A stretch of DNA of 64,000 bases from Vibrio mimicus (GCF_019048845.1 NZ_CP077426.1:2651501-2715500), one strand, 5' to 3'. Shown: positions 46,127-56,571, counted from the first letter of the stretch. Notes: generated by a model not told the origin, from the sequence alone. Translations and numbers: made by a program.

Positions 46127-46897
46127 CTAGCTGCGCAGCCCTTTGCCTTTGGTCACCAAATAATGTGCCACACAGTACAGCGCCACCACAAAGGCCATTA
46201 ACACTGCAAACGAAGTCGTGATATCCACATCCGACACGCCAAGGAAACCGTAGCGAAAGGCATTGACCATGTAGACGATGGGATTGATCTTCGAGACACC
46301 CTGCCAAAAATCAGGCAGCAAACTGATCGAATAAAACACTCCACCGAGGTAAGTCAACGGCGTGAGGACAAAGATTGGGACAATCGAGATGTCATCAAAC
46401 GTTTTGGCAAACACCGCGTTAATCAACCCACCGAGTGAAAAGACTACGGACGTTAAAAATACGGTCGCGATAATGATGCCCCAATGATCGACTTTCAGAT
46501 CAACAAACAGCAGCGAAACTGCCGTTACCATAGCCCCAACCAGTAAGCCACGCGCCACACCACCCATCACGTAACCAGCGATGATCACATAGTTTGGCAC
46601 TGGAGCGACCAACAGCTCTTCAATGTTCTTTTGAAACTTAGAACTAAAGAAAGACGAAGCCACATTGGAATAAGAGTTAGTGATCACCGACATCATGATG
46701 AGGCCAGGCACTATGTATTCCATGTAGCTGAAACCGTTCATTTCACCGATTCGAGAGCCGATCAAGTTACCAAAAATGATGAAGTACAGCGTCATAGTGA
46801 TGGCTGGTGGAACCAAAGTTTGTACCCAAATACGGGTAAAACGATTAATTTCTTTACCCAGCAGACTGCAAAATGCCGTCCAATAAATTTGATACAT
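46127..46897 (-). CDS. yadH: ABC-2 type exporter permease (YadH family)
   Basis: 256-residue inner-membrane permease with six predicted helices and the ABC-2 core around IGSRIGEMNGFSYMEYIVPG. Partner of the ATPase five bases upstream. The YadGH system is conserved beside panC in E. coli as well. Its substrate is not known. The TATLIFLT-like central helix and C-terminal Arg-Ser end match family length. Confidence 0.9.
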   Translation of the reverse strand: MYQIYWTAFCSLLGKEINRFTRIWVQTLVPPAITMTLYFIIFGNLIGSRIGEMNGFSYMEYIVPGLIMMSVITNSYSNVASSFFSSKFQKNIEELLVAPVPNYVIIAGYVMGGVARGLLVGAMVTAVSLLFVDLKVDHWGIIIATVFLTSVVFSLGGLINAVFAKTFDDISIVPIFVLTPLTYLGGVFYSISLLPDFWQGVSKINPIVYMVNAFRYGFLGVSDVDITTSFAVLMAFVVALYCVAHYLVTKGKGLRS

Positions 46898-46902
46898 GCT
46901 GA

Positions 46903-47820
46903 TTAACCTCGCTTACCACTATTGACTATGCTGACAAACAGCTCTTCCAAACGGTTTACTTTGTTGCGCATGGAAAGCACCTTCACCCCTTGTTCGGTGA
47001 GTTGAGTAAACACATGGTTGATCCCTTGGCTTTTTTCTAATTCGATTTCCAGCGAACCTTCCACCATCTGCTGTTTCACCACACCTTTCAGCGGCGCAAT
47101 GGTTTCGGTGCCATCGACATCCAACACGAAGGTTTCAACATGCAGCTTACCAAGCAGAGATTTCATGGTGGTGTTTTCTATCAGCTCGCCGCGTTGAATG
47201 ATGCCAATGTGGCGACAGAGCATTTCCGCTTCTTCGAGATAGTGAGTGGTGAGAATAATCGTCACCCCTTGCGCGTTAATTTGCTTGAGGAATTCCCACA
47301 TGGAGCGACGCAGTTCAATATCGACTCCCGCCGTTGGCTCATCAAGGATCAGCAGTTGCGGTTCATGCATTAACGCACGCGCAATCATCAAACGGCGTTT
47401 CATACCACCGGAGAGGTTTCTTGCTCGTTCGCTGCGTTTTTCCCACAAATCGAGCTGAGTCAGGTACTTTTTTGCGCGCTCTTTGGCTAACGCTTTCGGC
47501 ACACCGTAGTAACCCGCTTGCTGAAGTACGATCTGCTCGACCGTTTCAAACGGGTTGAAGTTAAATTCTTGCGGCACCAAGCCAAGTTGCTGTTTGGCGA
47601 GTTCAAGCTGTGAATCGAGATCGTAACCAAACACGGTCACCTTGCCGGAGGTTTTGTTGACCAGTGATGAAATGATACCAATCGTGGTCGATTTACCAGC
47701 CCCATTAGGCCCCAGCAGAGCGTAAAAATCGCCTTTTTTGACTTGCAGACTAATACCTTTGAGCGCTTCAAAGCCACCTGCGTAAGTTTTTTTAAGTTGT
47801 TCTATTTCCAGTGCGTACAT
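46903..47820 (-). CDS. yadG: ABC-2 type exporter ATPase (YadG family)
   Basis: 305-residue ATPase. Walker A GPNGAGKST, Q-loop GLVPQEFNFNPFE, signature LSGGMKRR, Walker B LLILDEPTAGVD, switch THY. Aligns with E. coli YadG along its length, including the C-terminal RNKVNRLEELFVS block. Start moved to ATG 47820 (MYALEIEQLKKTY, AAGG upstream) from a GTG 30 bases earlier. Confidence 0.92.
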   Translation of the reverse strand: MYALEIEQLKKTYAGGFEALKGISLQVKKGDFYALLGPNGAGKSTTIGIISSLVNKTSGKVTVFGYDLDSQLELAKQQLGLVPQEFNFNPFETVEQIVLQQAGYYGVPKALAKERAKKYLTQLDLWEKRSERARNLSGGMKRRLMIARALMHEPQLLILDEPTAGVDIELRRSMWEFLKQINAQGVTIILTTHYLEEAEMLCRHIGIIQRGELIENTTMKSLLGKLHVETFVLDVDGTETIAPLKGVVKQQMVEGSLEIELEKSQGINHVFTQLTEQGVKVLSMRNKVNRLEELFVSIVNSGKRG

Positions 47821-47884
47821 GGCAGAAACCTTGTTATCGATAACAACCACGATGTTGCGCTTTTATGGCGTTTTTTCAACCCTT

Positions 47885-48082
47885 TATACCAAAACTACTT
47901 GGAATTGCCGCTAGGCGGCAAGAGAGTGACAAATTTGTCTAGAACAAATTTGCACAGCCATCGGTTGGCCTTTGGTGAGAGCCAAGGATGGCTCTCATAA
48001 TCCCCATGAGCATAGATAAACTATGTGATTGGGGTGAGCGAACGTAGCCAACACCGCTGCAACTTCAAGTAGGAAGGGGATA
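47885..48082. repeat. ERIC element with extra hairpin modules
   Basis: Outer inverted ends are TATACC-N5-TACTTGGAATTGC (left) and the complement of AACTTCAAGTAGGAAGGGGATA (right). The central palindrome CCCCATGAGCATAG/CTATGTGATTGGGG (48002-48035) carries the standard ERIC core GATTGGGGTGAGCGAACG-TAGCCAAC. At 198 bases it is longer than the 127-base E. coli form because of two added hairpins, CAAATTTGT/ACAAATTTG (47930-47952) and TGAGAGCC/GGCTCTCA (47976-47997). Confidence 0.85.
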
Positions 48083-48151
48083 TTGGCTAAGGGCAATGAT
48101 TAATACAGAAATAGCTAATATAGCTTTCCAGTTCATTCAAACGTCCAGAGA

Positions 48152-48175
48152 CAAAAATGCCGCATCACTGCGGCA
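48152..48175 (-). terminator. Intrinsic terminator of the SulP gene
   Basis: TGCCGCA-gtga-TGCGGCA stem on the minus strand followed by TTTTTGT. Confidence 0.88.
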
Positions 48176-48209
48176 CGTTACTTGACGATTTATAGGCTAT
48201 TTCTATTTA

Positions 48210-49868
48210 TCACTCACTAACCGTGACCTGTTTTACCGCCGCATTAAGCGCTTCATAGCGGAAAGTAAACATGTTCTGATCAGGTACCAAGTCGATGACA
48301 TGGAATTTTTCTAACTCCGCACGAGTTTTCTCATTTGGACAAAGCAAATAGACTTCACAATTTGCTTCCTGAGCATCGCGAATCGCGTTTTCTAGCGCCA
48401 ACCCGACAGTGACATCGATCATCGGCACATCGGTCAGATCGAGGATCATCGCCTGATACTTATCTACACTGCTGTGCTGGCGAGTAATGGCTTTCGACAC
48501 ACTAAAAATCATCGGTCCCGACAGATAGAAAAACAGCACCTTACCATTCGCTTTATCGAGCAACTTGCGCTCACTTTCGGTCAACGGCACATCATCGTCA
48601 TCCGCATCACTGATCGCCTTCACTTGACGCGCCTGTTCACGGCTTAAACGTTCAATAACCAAAATATTGGAGATAAACACTCCCAGCCCCACAGCCACAA
48701 TCAAATCAACAAACACGGTCAGCAGCATCACTCCATACATGATGGCCATGCCTTGCAAGCTGATTTTGTGCGCTCGTTGGATAAACGCCCAGTCGAGAAT
48801 GTTCACCCCGACATACACCGCGATACCAGCCAACACCGCCATTGGAATAGGCTCGGTTAAACTACCCGCAACCAAAACGACCAGAGCTAAAACTAAGGCT
48901 CGTGTCACTCCAGAGAGTGGTGAGCGAGCGCCCACTTGAATGTTGGTCACCGTCCCCATAGTGGCACCGGCACCAGGTAAAGCCCCAAATAACCCCGCCA
49001 CCATATTAGCCATGCCCTGCCCTTGCAGCTCACGATCCGAATCATGCTCTTTACGAGTTAACGAATCACCAATGACCGCTGTGAGCAGAGTATCAATACA
49101 CCCCAAAGTGCCGAGCACTAGAGCATCAATCACCATAGTCACGAATATTTCACTAGTGAAAGTGGGGATGACGATACTTGGCAAACCAGCTGGGATCTCT
49201 CCAATCCGCCGAATATCGTCAGTATCAAAGAAAATAACCGAAAACAGCGTTACCGCCACCAGAGCCACCAACTGTGCGGGGACTTGTTTGCGGTATTTTT
49301 GTGGTAAAAAAAACAAAATTCCGAGTGTCAGCACCCCTAAAAACAGCTCACTGAACTTTAGATTAGCCAACAACTCAGGCAATGCGGAAAGTGTTCCCAC
49401 AACGCCACCGCCCGGCGAAGGATGCCCAAGCAGTGGGGAAAGTTGCAAAATGATCAGAATTACCCCGATACCAGACATAAAACCCGATACCACACTGTAA
49501 GGCATGAGCGTGATGTATTTCCCGAGTTTGAGCGTGCCGAGCAGGATCTGAAACGCCCCCGCCATCATTACCACGGTAAATGCTATCGCCGCTCCCGACT
49601 CAGGGTAACGCGCCACCATCGCAGTTAAAATTGCCGTCATAATGACAGTCATCGGCCCTGTGGGTTCTGAAATTAACGTTGAAGATCCACCGAACAACGC
49701 GGCAAATAACCCCACTAAAATAGCACCCCATAAACCAGCTTCAGCTCCCGCACCAGAAGCCACACCAAATGCTAAGGCTAATGGTAGCGAGATAATGGCC
49801 GTGGTCACCCCGCCAAATAGATCACCACGTAAATTAAGATCCGCAAACCGAGCTTGAAACACGTCCAT
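48210..49868 (-). CDS. SulP family anion transporter with STAS domain
   Basis: 552-residue inner-membrane transporter. Fourteen-segment SulP core including SLPLALAFGVASGAGAEAGL and GALPGAGATMGTVTNIQVGA (about residues 20-400), then a cytoplasmic STAS domain (about 435-545) with AMILDLTDVPMIDVTVGLAL. SulP members carry sulfate, bicarbonate or dicarboxylates. Divergent beta-carbonic anhydrase immediately upstream points to bicarbonate, but that is inference from context. Start ATG 49868. Confidence 0.88.
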   Translation of the reverse strand: MDVFQARFADLNLRGDLFGGVTTAIISLPLALAFGVASGAGAEAGLWGAILVGLFAALFGGSSTLISEPTGPMTVIMTAILTAMVARYPESGAAIAFTVVMMAGAFQILLGTLKLGKYITLMPYSVVSGFMSGIGVILIILQLSPLLGHPSPGGGVVGTLSALPELLANLKFSELFLGVLTLGILFFLPQKYRKQVPAQLVALVAVTLFSVIFFDTDDIRRIGEIPAGLPSIVIPTFTSEIFVTMVIDALVLGTLGCIDTLLTAVIGDSLTRKEHDSDRELQGQGMANMVAGLFGALPGAGATMGTVTNIQVGARSPLSGVTRALVLALVVLVAGSLTEPIPMAVLAGIAVYVGVNILDWAFIQRAHKISLQGMAIMYGVMLLTVFVDLIVAVGLGVFISNILVIERLSREQARQVKAISDADDDDVPLTESERKLLDKANGKVLFFYLSGPMIFSVSKAITRQHSSVDKYQAMILDLTDVPMIDVTVGLALENAIRDAQEANCEVYLLCPNEKTRAELEKFHVIDLVPDQNMFTFRYEALNAAVKQVTVSE

Positions 49869-50011
49869 TCCCCTCTAGATGTCATCCAATGACGCCTAGT
49901 TTATGATGAATGTTGTAAAAACACGTCAGATGAGTTAATCAGAAAGTAAATTAAATGAGCTTGAATTTGTAACATTGTGTATATTGTTGGCAATCAATTA
50001 AGGGAAGTAAG

Positions 50012-50680
50012 ATGCCAGAAATTAAACAACTTTTTGAGAACAACTCAAAATGGTCTGAGTCGATCAAAGCCGAAAGTCCGGAATACTTTGCCAAGCTAGC
50101 CAAAGGGCAAAATCCGGATTTTTTATGGATTGGATGTGCCGACAGTCGAGTTCCTGCTGAACGTTTAACGGGCCTGTATTCCGGTGAACTGTTTGTACAC
50201 CGCAATGTGGCTAATCAGGTGATCCACACTGACCTTAACTGTTTATCGGTGGTCCAGTACGCTGTGGATGTATTGCAAGTCAAACACATCATTGTCTGTG
50301 GTCACTATGGATGTGGTGGTGTTACCGCTGCCATCGATAATCCACAGCTCGGCTTAATCAATAACTGGCTACTGCATATTCGCGATTATTACCTAAAACA
50401 TCGTGAATATCTCGATCAGATGCCTGCTGCAGATCGCTCCGACAAACTGGCTGAAATCAACGTTGCCGAGCAAGTGTACAACTTAGCCAACTCAACAATA
50501 CTGCAAAACGCATGGGAACGCGGGCAAGCGGTAGAAGTGCACGGTTTTGTTTACGGGATAGAAGATGGCCGATTGGAATATCTCGGCGTACGCTGCGCTT
50601 CAAGAGCCGCCGTTGAAGATAACTATCACAAAGCGTTAGAGATGATCCTCAATCCTGAACATCGCTTGCTGTGTCGCTAG
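50012..50680 (+). CDS. can: Beta-class carbonic anhydrase
   Basis: 222-residue zinc enzyme interconverting CO2 and bicarbonate. Zinc ligands in CADSRVPAE (Cys and Asp) and HYGCGGV (His and Cys), all intact. Aligns with E. coli Can over its length. Start ATG 50012 with AAGGGAAG upstream. Divergent from the SulP transporter, 143 bases apart, a pairing that suggests common use of bicarbonate. Confidence 0.95.
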   Translation: MPEIKQLFENNSKWSESIKAESPEYFAKLAKGQNPDFLWIGCADSRVPAERLTGLYSGELFVHRNVANQVIHTDLNCLSVVQYAVDVLQVKHIIVCGHYGCGGVTAAIDNPQLGLINNWLLHIRDYYLKHREYLDQMPAADRSDKLAEINVAEQVYNLANSTILQNAWERGQAVEVHGFVYGIEDGRLEYLGVRCASRAAVEDNYHKALEMILNPEHRLLCR

Positions 50681-50706
50681 TGTTTTCTACTGCTAGGTAA
50701 GAATGA

Positions 50707-50735
50707 CAACGCCCACGTAACCGTGGGCGTTTTTA
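50707..50735. terminator. Terminator shared by can and hpt
   Basis: AACGCCCACG-taac-CGTGGGCGTT stem, followed by TTTA on the plus strand. The convergent hpt transcript can fold the same stem. Confidence 0.85.
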
Positions 50736-50765
50736 TAAACTAAATTTTTAGCCGTGGCATTACAT

Positions 50766-51299
50766 TTATTCAGCCAAAGGAACCACTTTGCCAATGTAAG
50801 GTAAATGACGATATTTCTGCGCGTAATCGATACCAACACCCACCACAAATTCATCTGGAATTTCAAAACCTACCCAGTTCACTTCTACATCGACTTCACG
50901 GCGAGTCGGTTTATCCAACAAAGTACAAATGCGGATCGACTTCGGCTCACGCAACGCCAGTATCTCTTTTACTTTATTGAGGGTGTTGCCAGTATCGATA
51001 ATGTCTTCTACTAAGAGCACATCTTTACCTTTGATGTCATCGTCGAGATCTTTCAGGATGCGTACATCACGTGAACTTTCCATGCTATTGCCGTAGCTAG
51101 AAGCAGTCATAAAGTCAACTTGATGAGTCAAATGAATTTGACGAGCAAGATCCGCCATAAAAACAAAGGAACCACGAAGCAATCCGACCAAGACTAAATC
51201 TGCGCTGCCTTGATAATGCTCAGTGATCTGTTGGCCTAATTCACGAATGCGTTTGGCGACTTCCTGCTCAGAAATCATGACTTCAACTGTGTGTTTCAT
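50766..51299 (-). CDS. hpt: Hypoxanthine phosphoribosyltransferase
   Basis: 177-residue purine salvage enzyme. PRPP-binding motif [20 protein letters not shown] flexible loop region and DFMT are present. The N-terminus [18 protein letters not shown] matches E. coli Hpt from residue one. Divergent from hapR. Confidence 0.95.
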   Translation of the reverse strand: MKHTVEVMISEQEVAKRIRELGQQITEHYQGSADLVLVGLLRGSFVFMADLARQIHLTHQVDFMTASSYGNSMESSRDVRILKDLDDDIKGKDVLLVEDIIDTGNTLNKVKEILALREPKSIRICTLLDKPTRREVDVEVNWVGFEIPDEFVVGVGIDYAQKYRHLPYIGKVVPLAE

Positions 51300-51526
51300 A
51301 CCATTCTCGTTGTGTTGGGCGATGTCAGCATCGCTGACTTTGGTGGCGCGTATAGTAACACCTCACTCAAATCCTGTTAATCGTTTCCCTGCACCTACCG
51401 CCTTGTTATGCGCCAGCTCAATAAAACAAACTGAAACAACTGATAATTAACATAAGTGAACACTTTTCAATCAGCAAAGATTGACCTTGCTAATATGCAC
51501 CATTACACTCATAGGGCTTTAAGAAG

Positions 51527-51583
51527 CAACTAACAAAATAATCATTAGAGCAAAATGCTCAAACAACTCAATTGGCAAGGATA
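51527..51583 (+). promoter_or_regulatory. Qrr small RNA target in the hapR leader
   Basis: Two blocks are complementary to the conserved Vibrio Qrr core: CAACTAACAA (51527-51536) and TTGGCAAGG (51572-51580), the latter covering the ribosome binding site. They are separated by a small hairpin GAGCA-aaa-TGCTC (51548-51560). Qrr pairing here is known to block hapR translation and destabilize the mRNA. The exact base pairs are my assignment. Confidence 0.65.
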
Positions 51584-51590
51584 TTTACCT

Positions 51591-52202
51591 ATGGACGCAT
51601 CAATCGAAAAACGCCCCCGGACTCGGCTATCACCTCAAAAACGCAAACTACAGTTAATGGAAATCGCATTAGAAGTGTTTGCAACACGTGGGATTGGCCG
51701 TGGTGGTCACGCTGACATCGCGGAGATTGCACAAGTCTCCGTTGCTACTGTCTTCAACTACTTCCCGACTCGAGAAGATCTGGTCGACGATGTACTCAAC
51801 TTTGTGGTTCGCCAATATTCCAACTTCCTCACCGATCACATTGATCTGGATTTGGATGTTAAAAGCAACCTACAAACTCTGTGCAAAGAGATGGTGAAAT
51901 TGGCGATGACCGATTGCCACTGGCTCAAAGTATGGTTTGAATGGAGTGCTTCAACACGGGATGAGGTATGGCCGCTGTTTGTTTCTACCAACCGCACCAA
52001 TCAACTTCTGATCAAAAACATGTTCATTAAAGCCATGGAACGAGGTGAATTGTGTGAAAAACATGATGTAGAGAATATGGCAAGTCTGTTCCACGGTATC
52101 TTCTACTCCATCTTCCTACAAGTGAATCGCTTAGGCGAACAGGAAGCGGTGTACAAATTGGTCGATAGCTACCTCAATATGCTGTGTATCTATAAGAACT
52201 AG
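51591..52202 (+). CDS. hapR: Quorum-sensing master regulator HapR (LuxR/TetR family)
   Basis: 203-residue TetR-type DNA-binding protein that represses virulence and biofilm genes and activates protease and competence genes at high cell density. N-terminal helix-turn-helix with IAEIAQVSVATVFNYFPTRE, then a ligand/dimer domain. Start set at ATG 51591 (MDASIEKRPRTRLSPQKRK), behind AAGGATA. An earlier in-frame ATG at 51555 lies inside a leader hairpin without a ribosome binding site. The frame is complete, unlike the frameshifted copy known in some pandemic strains. Several residues (for example T32) appear to differ from the sequence I remember for V. cholerae, but I cannot check. Confidence 0.96.
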   Translation: MDASIEKRPRTRLSPQKRKLQLMEIALEVFATRGIGRGGHADIAEIAQVSVATVFNYFPTREDLVDDVLNFVVRQYSNFLTDHIDLDLDVKSNLQTLCKEMVKLAMTDCHWLKVWFEWSASTRDEVWPLFVSTNRTNQLLIKNMFIKAMERGELCEKHDVENMASLFHGIFYSIFLQVNRLGEQEAVYKLVDSYLNMLCIYKN

Positions 52203-52226
52203 TTTTTGTGCTATCAAATAATACTT

Positions 52227-52249
52227 AGGGCGCCTCAAGCGCCCTTTTT
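52227..52249 (+). terminator. Intrinsic terminator of hapR
   Basis: AGGGCGC-ctcaa-GCGCCCT stem followed by TTTTATT. Confidence 0.92.
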
Positions 52250-52281
52250 ATTGTTATCTTGATGAGGCGCTGGATGATTCT

Positions 52282-53148
52282 TTATTCGCCCAGATTATCC
52301 AAACCCCATTTATACAATGCATTCTTTTTCAACTGGTGAATTTCAGCCACTAAAGCAGCCGCTTTTTTCAATGGCAACTCTTTAGTCAAAATCGCTAGAG
52401 TGCGTAGAGCATCATCAGGGAGCTCTTGCTCCGCCTTATCACGGTATCCATGTACCAGTAACACCATCTCACCTTTTTTGCGGTTATCATCTTCAGCGAT
52501 CCAATCAATCAACTCAGCCAAAGGCATTCCTTGAATAGTTTCAAAGGTCTTGGTCAATTCACGCGCCAATACTACCTCGCGCTCGCCACCAAGAACTTCT
52601 AACATATCTTGCAGTGACTCGCAGATCCGATGTGGCGATTCATAAAAAATACACGTACGCGCTACTTTGGCTATCTCTAACAGTTTATCTTTGCGTGCTT
52701 TGCTTTTCGCAGGTAAAAAACCTTCAAAACTAAAGCTATCAGATGGAAGGCCAGAAGCGCTGAGTGCTGTGATCACTGCGCATGGGCCAGGAAGTGGCAC
52801 AACTTTAACGCCGGCTTGACGACATTGAGTGACTAAATGGTAACCTGGATCGCTGATCAGTGGTGTACCCGCATCGGAGACCAGTGCAATTGACAGACCT
52901 GATAACAGTTTATCCACTAATATCTGTGCCTTTTGCTGTTCGTTATGGTCATGCAGCGCAAAGGTTTTGGTGGAAATGTTAAAATGCGCTAACAATTTAC
53001 CTGTATGACGCGTATCTTCAGCAGCAATCATATCGACACCGGCTAGTACATCTAATGCTCGTTGTGTGATGTCACCCAGATTTCCAATTGGGGTTGGGAC
53101 AATATAAAGAGTTGGAGCACCATTTGGTGCGGATTTATTATCTGTCAT
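52282..53148 (-). CDS. rsmI: 16S rRNA 2'-O-ribose C1402 methyltransferase
   Basis: 288-residue SPOUT-like/tetrapyrrole-methylase fold enzyme that methylates the ribose of C1402 with SAM. N-terminal [35 protein letters not shown] and the conserved FYESPHRI. Divergent from lpoA, as in E. coli. Confidence 0.95.
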   Translation of the reverse strand: MTDNKSAPNGAPTLYIVPTPIGNLGDITQRALDVLAGVDMIAAEDTRHTGKLLAHFNISTKTFALHDHNEQQKAQILVDKLLSGLSIALVSDAGTPLISDPGYHLVTQCRQAGVKVVPLPGPCAVITALSASGLPSDSFSFEGFLPAKSKARKDKLLEIAKVARTCIFYESPHRICESLQDMLEVLGGEREVVLARELTKTFETIQGMPLAELIDWIAEDDNRKKGEMVLLVHGYRDKAEQELPDDALRTLAILTKELPLKKAAALVAEIHQLKKNALYKWGLDNLGE

Positions 53149-53211
53149 TTGTTTACCATCACATCAACGATTAATATAGAGACAATTTTACACGGACTAA
53201 CGAAAGAACTC

Positions 53212-55023
53212 ATGGCTATGAACCACCATCAGCGACGCAGTGTACCACGCTTACTCACTCCGATTGCATTATCAATCGTGTTATCAGCTTGTTCGACTCA
53301 ACCTTCGTCACCGGATGTGGTCGATATTACCGCTCAACCGCTCTTAACGGCCCAAACCTATTTGATGCGAGCCGACTCCACTCAAGGCTCTCAACAAAAT
53401 GACTGGTTGATCATGGCGCTAAAAGCAGCCATTGAAGAAAACAATCCCGATCAGGCTCAACTATTAGTAATGCGACTTGCCAAACAGCCACTTACCCCTA
53501 CTCAACAAGCACAATGGCAGTTACTGCGAGCTCAGTTACTAATGAATGCTGAGCAGTATCAAGACGCACTTGACCAACTTAATTTCCAAGCAAATTGGTC
53601 ATTGCCACAAGCTCAATGGCAACAGTATCACCAGTTACGTGCAGATATCTTTACTGCGCTCGATCGCTCCTTTGATTCGACTCGAGAGTTGGTCGCTCTG
53701 TATGCCATGGCATCAAGCAAAGAACAAGAAGCCTTGGCCGATCAAATCTGGGCCAATTTAAACCACTACTCGGCAAGCAAAGTAATCAAGCTTTCTGCAG
53801 AGCCAGGCGAAGCTGAATTGGATGGTTGGTTGCAACTAACTATCTACATGAAAACACTGGGCAGTGATTTGCCTCAGTTAAAGAACACCTTGGAAAAATG
53901 GTTAACAGAAAATCCACAGCACCCCGCTGCGATTTATACCCCGAAAGCAATCTCAGATATTTTAGCGTTGGAAATCGTCAAACCAGTTCAAACCGCACTT
54001 TTACTTCCTTTAACGGGTAAGTTTGCCAAACAGGCTGAATTTATTCGGGATGGTTTTGTATTCGCAATGATGAACGATCCAGATCGCCGACCAGAAGCGA
54101 CTCTTACCATTATTGATACCAATGCAGAAACCTTGGAATCTGTCGATGCCATCCTCACCAACAAACAGATCGATTTTGTTGTTGGTCCGCTGATTAAAAG
54201 TAACATCGAAAAGCTACAGCAATTCCAACAAAGCCGTGGCCAAACGATCCCAACGTTAGCACTCAACATCCCTGATCAAATTGATCCTGCAGCAGGAACA
54301 TGCTACCTCGCCTTATCGCCAGAACAAGAAGTGGCACAAGCCGCTAAACATCTGTTTACTCAGGGCTATCGTTACCCACTGATCCTCGCACCACAAAATA
54401 GCTACGGTGAACGTGTGGTCGAAGCGTTTAATGAAGAATGGCGTCGCTACAGCAAGAATAAAGTGGCGGTAAACCTGTTTGGTGATAAACGCCAATTACA
54501 GCGCAACATCAACTCGGTTTTTGGCTTGCAAGATAGTCAACAAAACATTGCGCAAATGGAATCTTTGTTAGGCATGGGGCTGGAAAGCCAACCACGTAGT
54601 CGTCGTGATATTGATGCGGTGTATATCGTGGCCAATAGTTCAGAACTGACTTTGATCAAACCATTTATCGAAGTCGCGATTAACCCAGATACTCGTCCAC
54701 CTAAACTGTTTTCTAACTCAAACAGCAATACAGGGGGTCGCCAATACGAAGACTTATCCGGTGTAACATACAGTGATATTCCTCTGCTTGTTCACCCAAC
54801 ACCAAGCCTTAAAGAGCAACTGACTCAAATCTGGCCTGAAAGCTCGAATGCAGAGCGTCGTTTGCAAGCACTAGGCATGGATGCTTATCGACTGATGGTG
54901 GAACTTCCACAGATGAAAATCGTCGAAGGATATAACATTGAAGGTCAGACCGGTGTACTGAGTATTGATGATCAGTGTGTAGTTCAGCGGGAAATCAGTT
55001 GGGCAGAGTATAGTGTTCGCTAA
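53212..55023 (+). CDS. lpoA: Outer-membrane lipoprotein activator of PBP1A
   Basis: 603-residue lipoprotein that spans the periplasm to stimulate the transpeptidase of PBP1A. Lipobox IVLSACSTQ follows a hydrophobic signal. The N-terminal half (about 50-260) is helical TPR-like, the C-terminal half a periplasmic-binding fold beginning TALLLPLTGKFAKQAEFIRDG. Shorter than the 678 residues of E. coli LpoA, mainly because the low-complexity linker is missing. Start ATG 53212 chosen (MAMNHHQ); a longer frame reaches back across rsmI without reason. Overlaps yraN by 11 bases. Confidence 0.92.
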   Translation: MAMNHHQRRSVPRLLTPIALSIVLSACSTQPSSPDVVDITAQPLLTAQTYLMRADSTQGSQQNDWLIMALKAAIEENNPDQAQLLVMRLAKQPLTPTQQAQWQLLRAQLLMNAEQYQDALDQLNFQANWSLPQAQWQQYHQLRADIFTALDRSFDSTRELVALYAMASSKEQEALADQIWANLNHYSASKVIKLSAEPGEAELDGWLQLTIYMKTLGSDLPQLKNTLEKWLTENPQHPAAIYTPKAISDILALEIVKPVQTALLLPLTGKFAKQAEFIRDGFVFAMMNDPDRRPEATLTIIDTNAETLESVDAILTNKQIDFVVGPLIKSNIEKLQQFQQSRGQTIPTLALNIPDQIDPAAGTCYLALSPEQEVAQAAKHLFTQGYRYPLILAPQNSYGERVVEAFNEEWRRYSKNKVAVNLFGDKRQLQRNINSVFGLQDSQQNIAQMESLLGMGLESQPRSRRDIDAVYIVANSSELTLIKPFIEVAINPDTRPPKLFSNSNSNTGGRQYEDLSGVTYSDIPLLVHPTPSLKEQLTQIWPESSNAERRLQALGMDAYRLMVELPQMKIVEGYNIEGQTGVLSIDDQCVVQREISWAEYSVR

Positions 55024-55378
55024 CACTCGACAGCAAGGCAGTTACTATGAACAAATGGCGGCGGAGTATCTTCGCCGCCAAGGGCTCACCTTCATCACAC
55101 ATAATGCTAATTATCACCTCGGTGAATTGGATTTGGTGATGCGAGATGGGACCACCTTAGTCTTTGTAGAAGTGAGATACCGAGCCAGTACAAATCATGG
55201 TCACGCAGCTGAAACCATCACTCGATCCAAGCAAGCTCGCTTGATCAAAGCAGCGAATTGTTGGATGCTCGCTAACAAGATTAATAGTCACAGTGCGGAT
55301 TTCCGATTTGATATTGTTGCCATTCACCAAGCAGGGCAACAGATCGAATGGTTAAAAAACGCTATTACTGAAGGATAA
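55013..55378 (+). CDS. yraN: YraN family endonuclease-like protein
   Basis: 121-residue UPF0102 protein with a restriction-endonuclease-like fold. The candidate active site runs HLGELDLVMRDGTTLVFVEVRYR, with Asp then Glu-Val-Arg. Starts at GTG 55013 inside the end of lpoA. Function unknown, possibly in DNA processing. Confidence 0.88.
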   Translation: MFANTRQQGSYYEQMAAEYLRRQGLTFITHNANYHLGELDLVMRDGTTLVFVEVRYRASTNHGHAAETITRSKQARLIKAANCWMLANKINSHSADFRFDIVAIHQAGQQIEWLKNAITEG

Positions 55379-55972
<594 letters not shown>

Positions 55973-55974
55973 TC

Positions 55975-56544
55975 ATGAAAACTATTAGACTACTTATCCT
56001 TTCCAGCTTGTTATTCACTCTTACTGGATGTGCAGGGCTATTTATTGCAGGAGCAGCAACAACAGCCAATATCGTCACCGACCCACGCAGCACTCAGGAA
56101 ATTTGGCAAGATAACAACGTTGAGTTAGAGGTAGCAGGGCTTGCTAATAAAGAGCCCTATCGCAAAGATACCCGCATTTCTGCTGTCTCTTATCGAGGAA
56201 CCGTTGTATTACTTGGACAATCCCGTAACGATGCAACGTTAGAGCAATTTATCGACCAAGCACGCCAACTCAAAGGAGTGAAAGAATTGCACAATCAAGT
56301 GCAAATTAAGATACCCCTTTCCGTTGGTGAAATTAGTAACGACAGTTGGATCACCACTAAAGTTAAATCAGCATTACTTACAAAATCAGAATTAAACGGC
56401 ATTAAAATCAAGGTAGTGACTGAAGATCGTGTGGTTTACCTGTTTGGATACGTTTCAGCTGAACATGCGGATATCGCGATCGATGTAGCCAGAAACATCA
56501 TCGGCGTAAAACAAGTCGTAAAAGCCTTCGAATACTCTCAGTGA
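55975..56544 (+). CDS. dolP: Outer-membrane lipoprotein DolP, dual BON domain
   Basis: 189-residue lipoprotein that supports outer-membrane integrity. Signal peptide ends in the lipobox LFTLTGCAG. Two BON domains (about residues 45-110 and 120-189), each with the VxxxxxLxG pattern and a central Gly. Start moved to ATG 55975 (GAGGA six bases upstream) from ATG 55969, which overlaps the ribosome binding site. Confidence 0.9.
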   Translation: MKTIRLLILSSLLFTLTGCAGLFIAGAATTANIVTDPRSTQEIWQDNNVELEVAGLANKEPYRKDTRISAVSYRGTVVLLGQSRNDATLEQFIDQARQLKGVKELHNQVQIKIPLSVGEISNDSWITTKVKSALLTKSELNGIKIKVVTEDRVVYLFGYVSAEHADIAIDVARNIIGVKQVVKAFEYSQ

Positions 56545-56571
56545 ATTAATAAGCCATAAATTACACATAAA

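Noticed and set aside
53062..53211. Longer lpoA start inside rsmI
   Set aside because: The lipoprotein signal begins at MAMNHHQ; a 50-residue tail before it would disable export.
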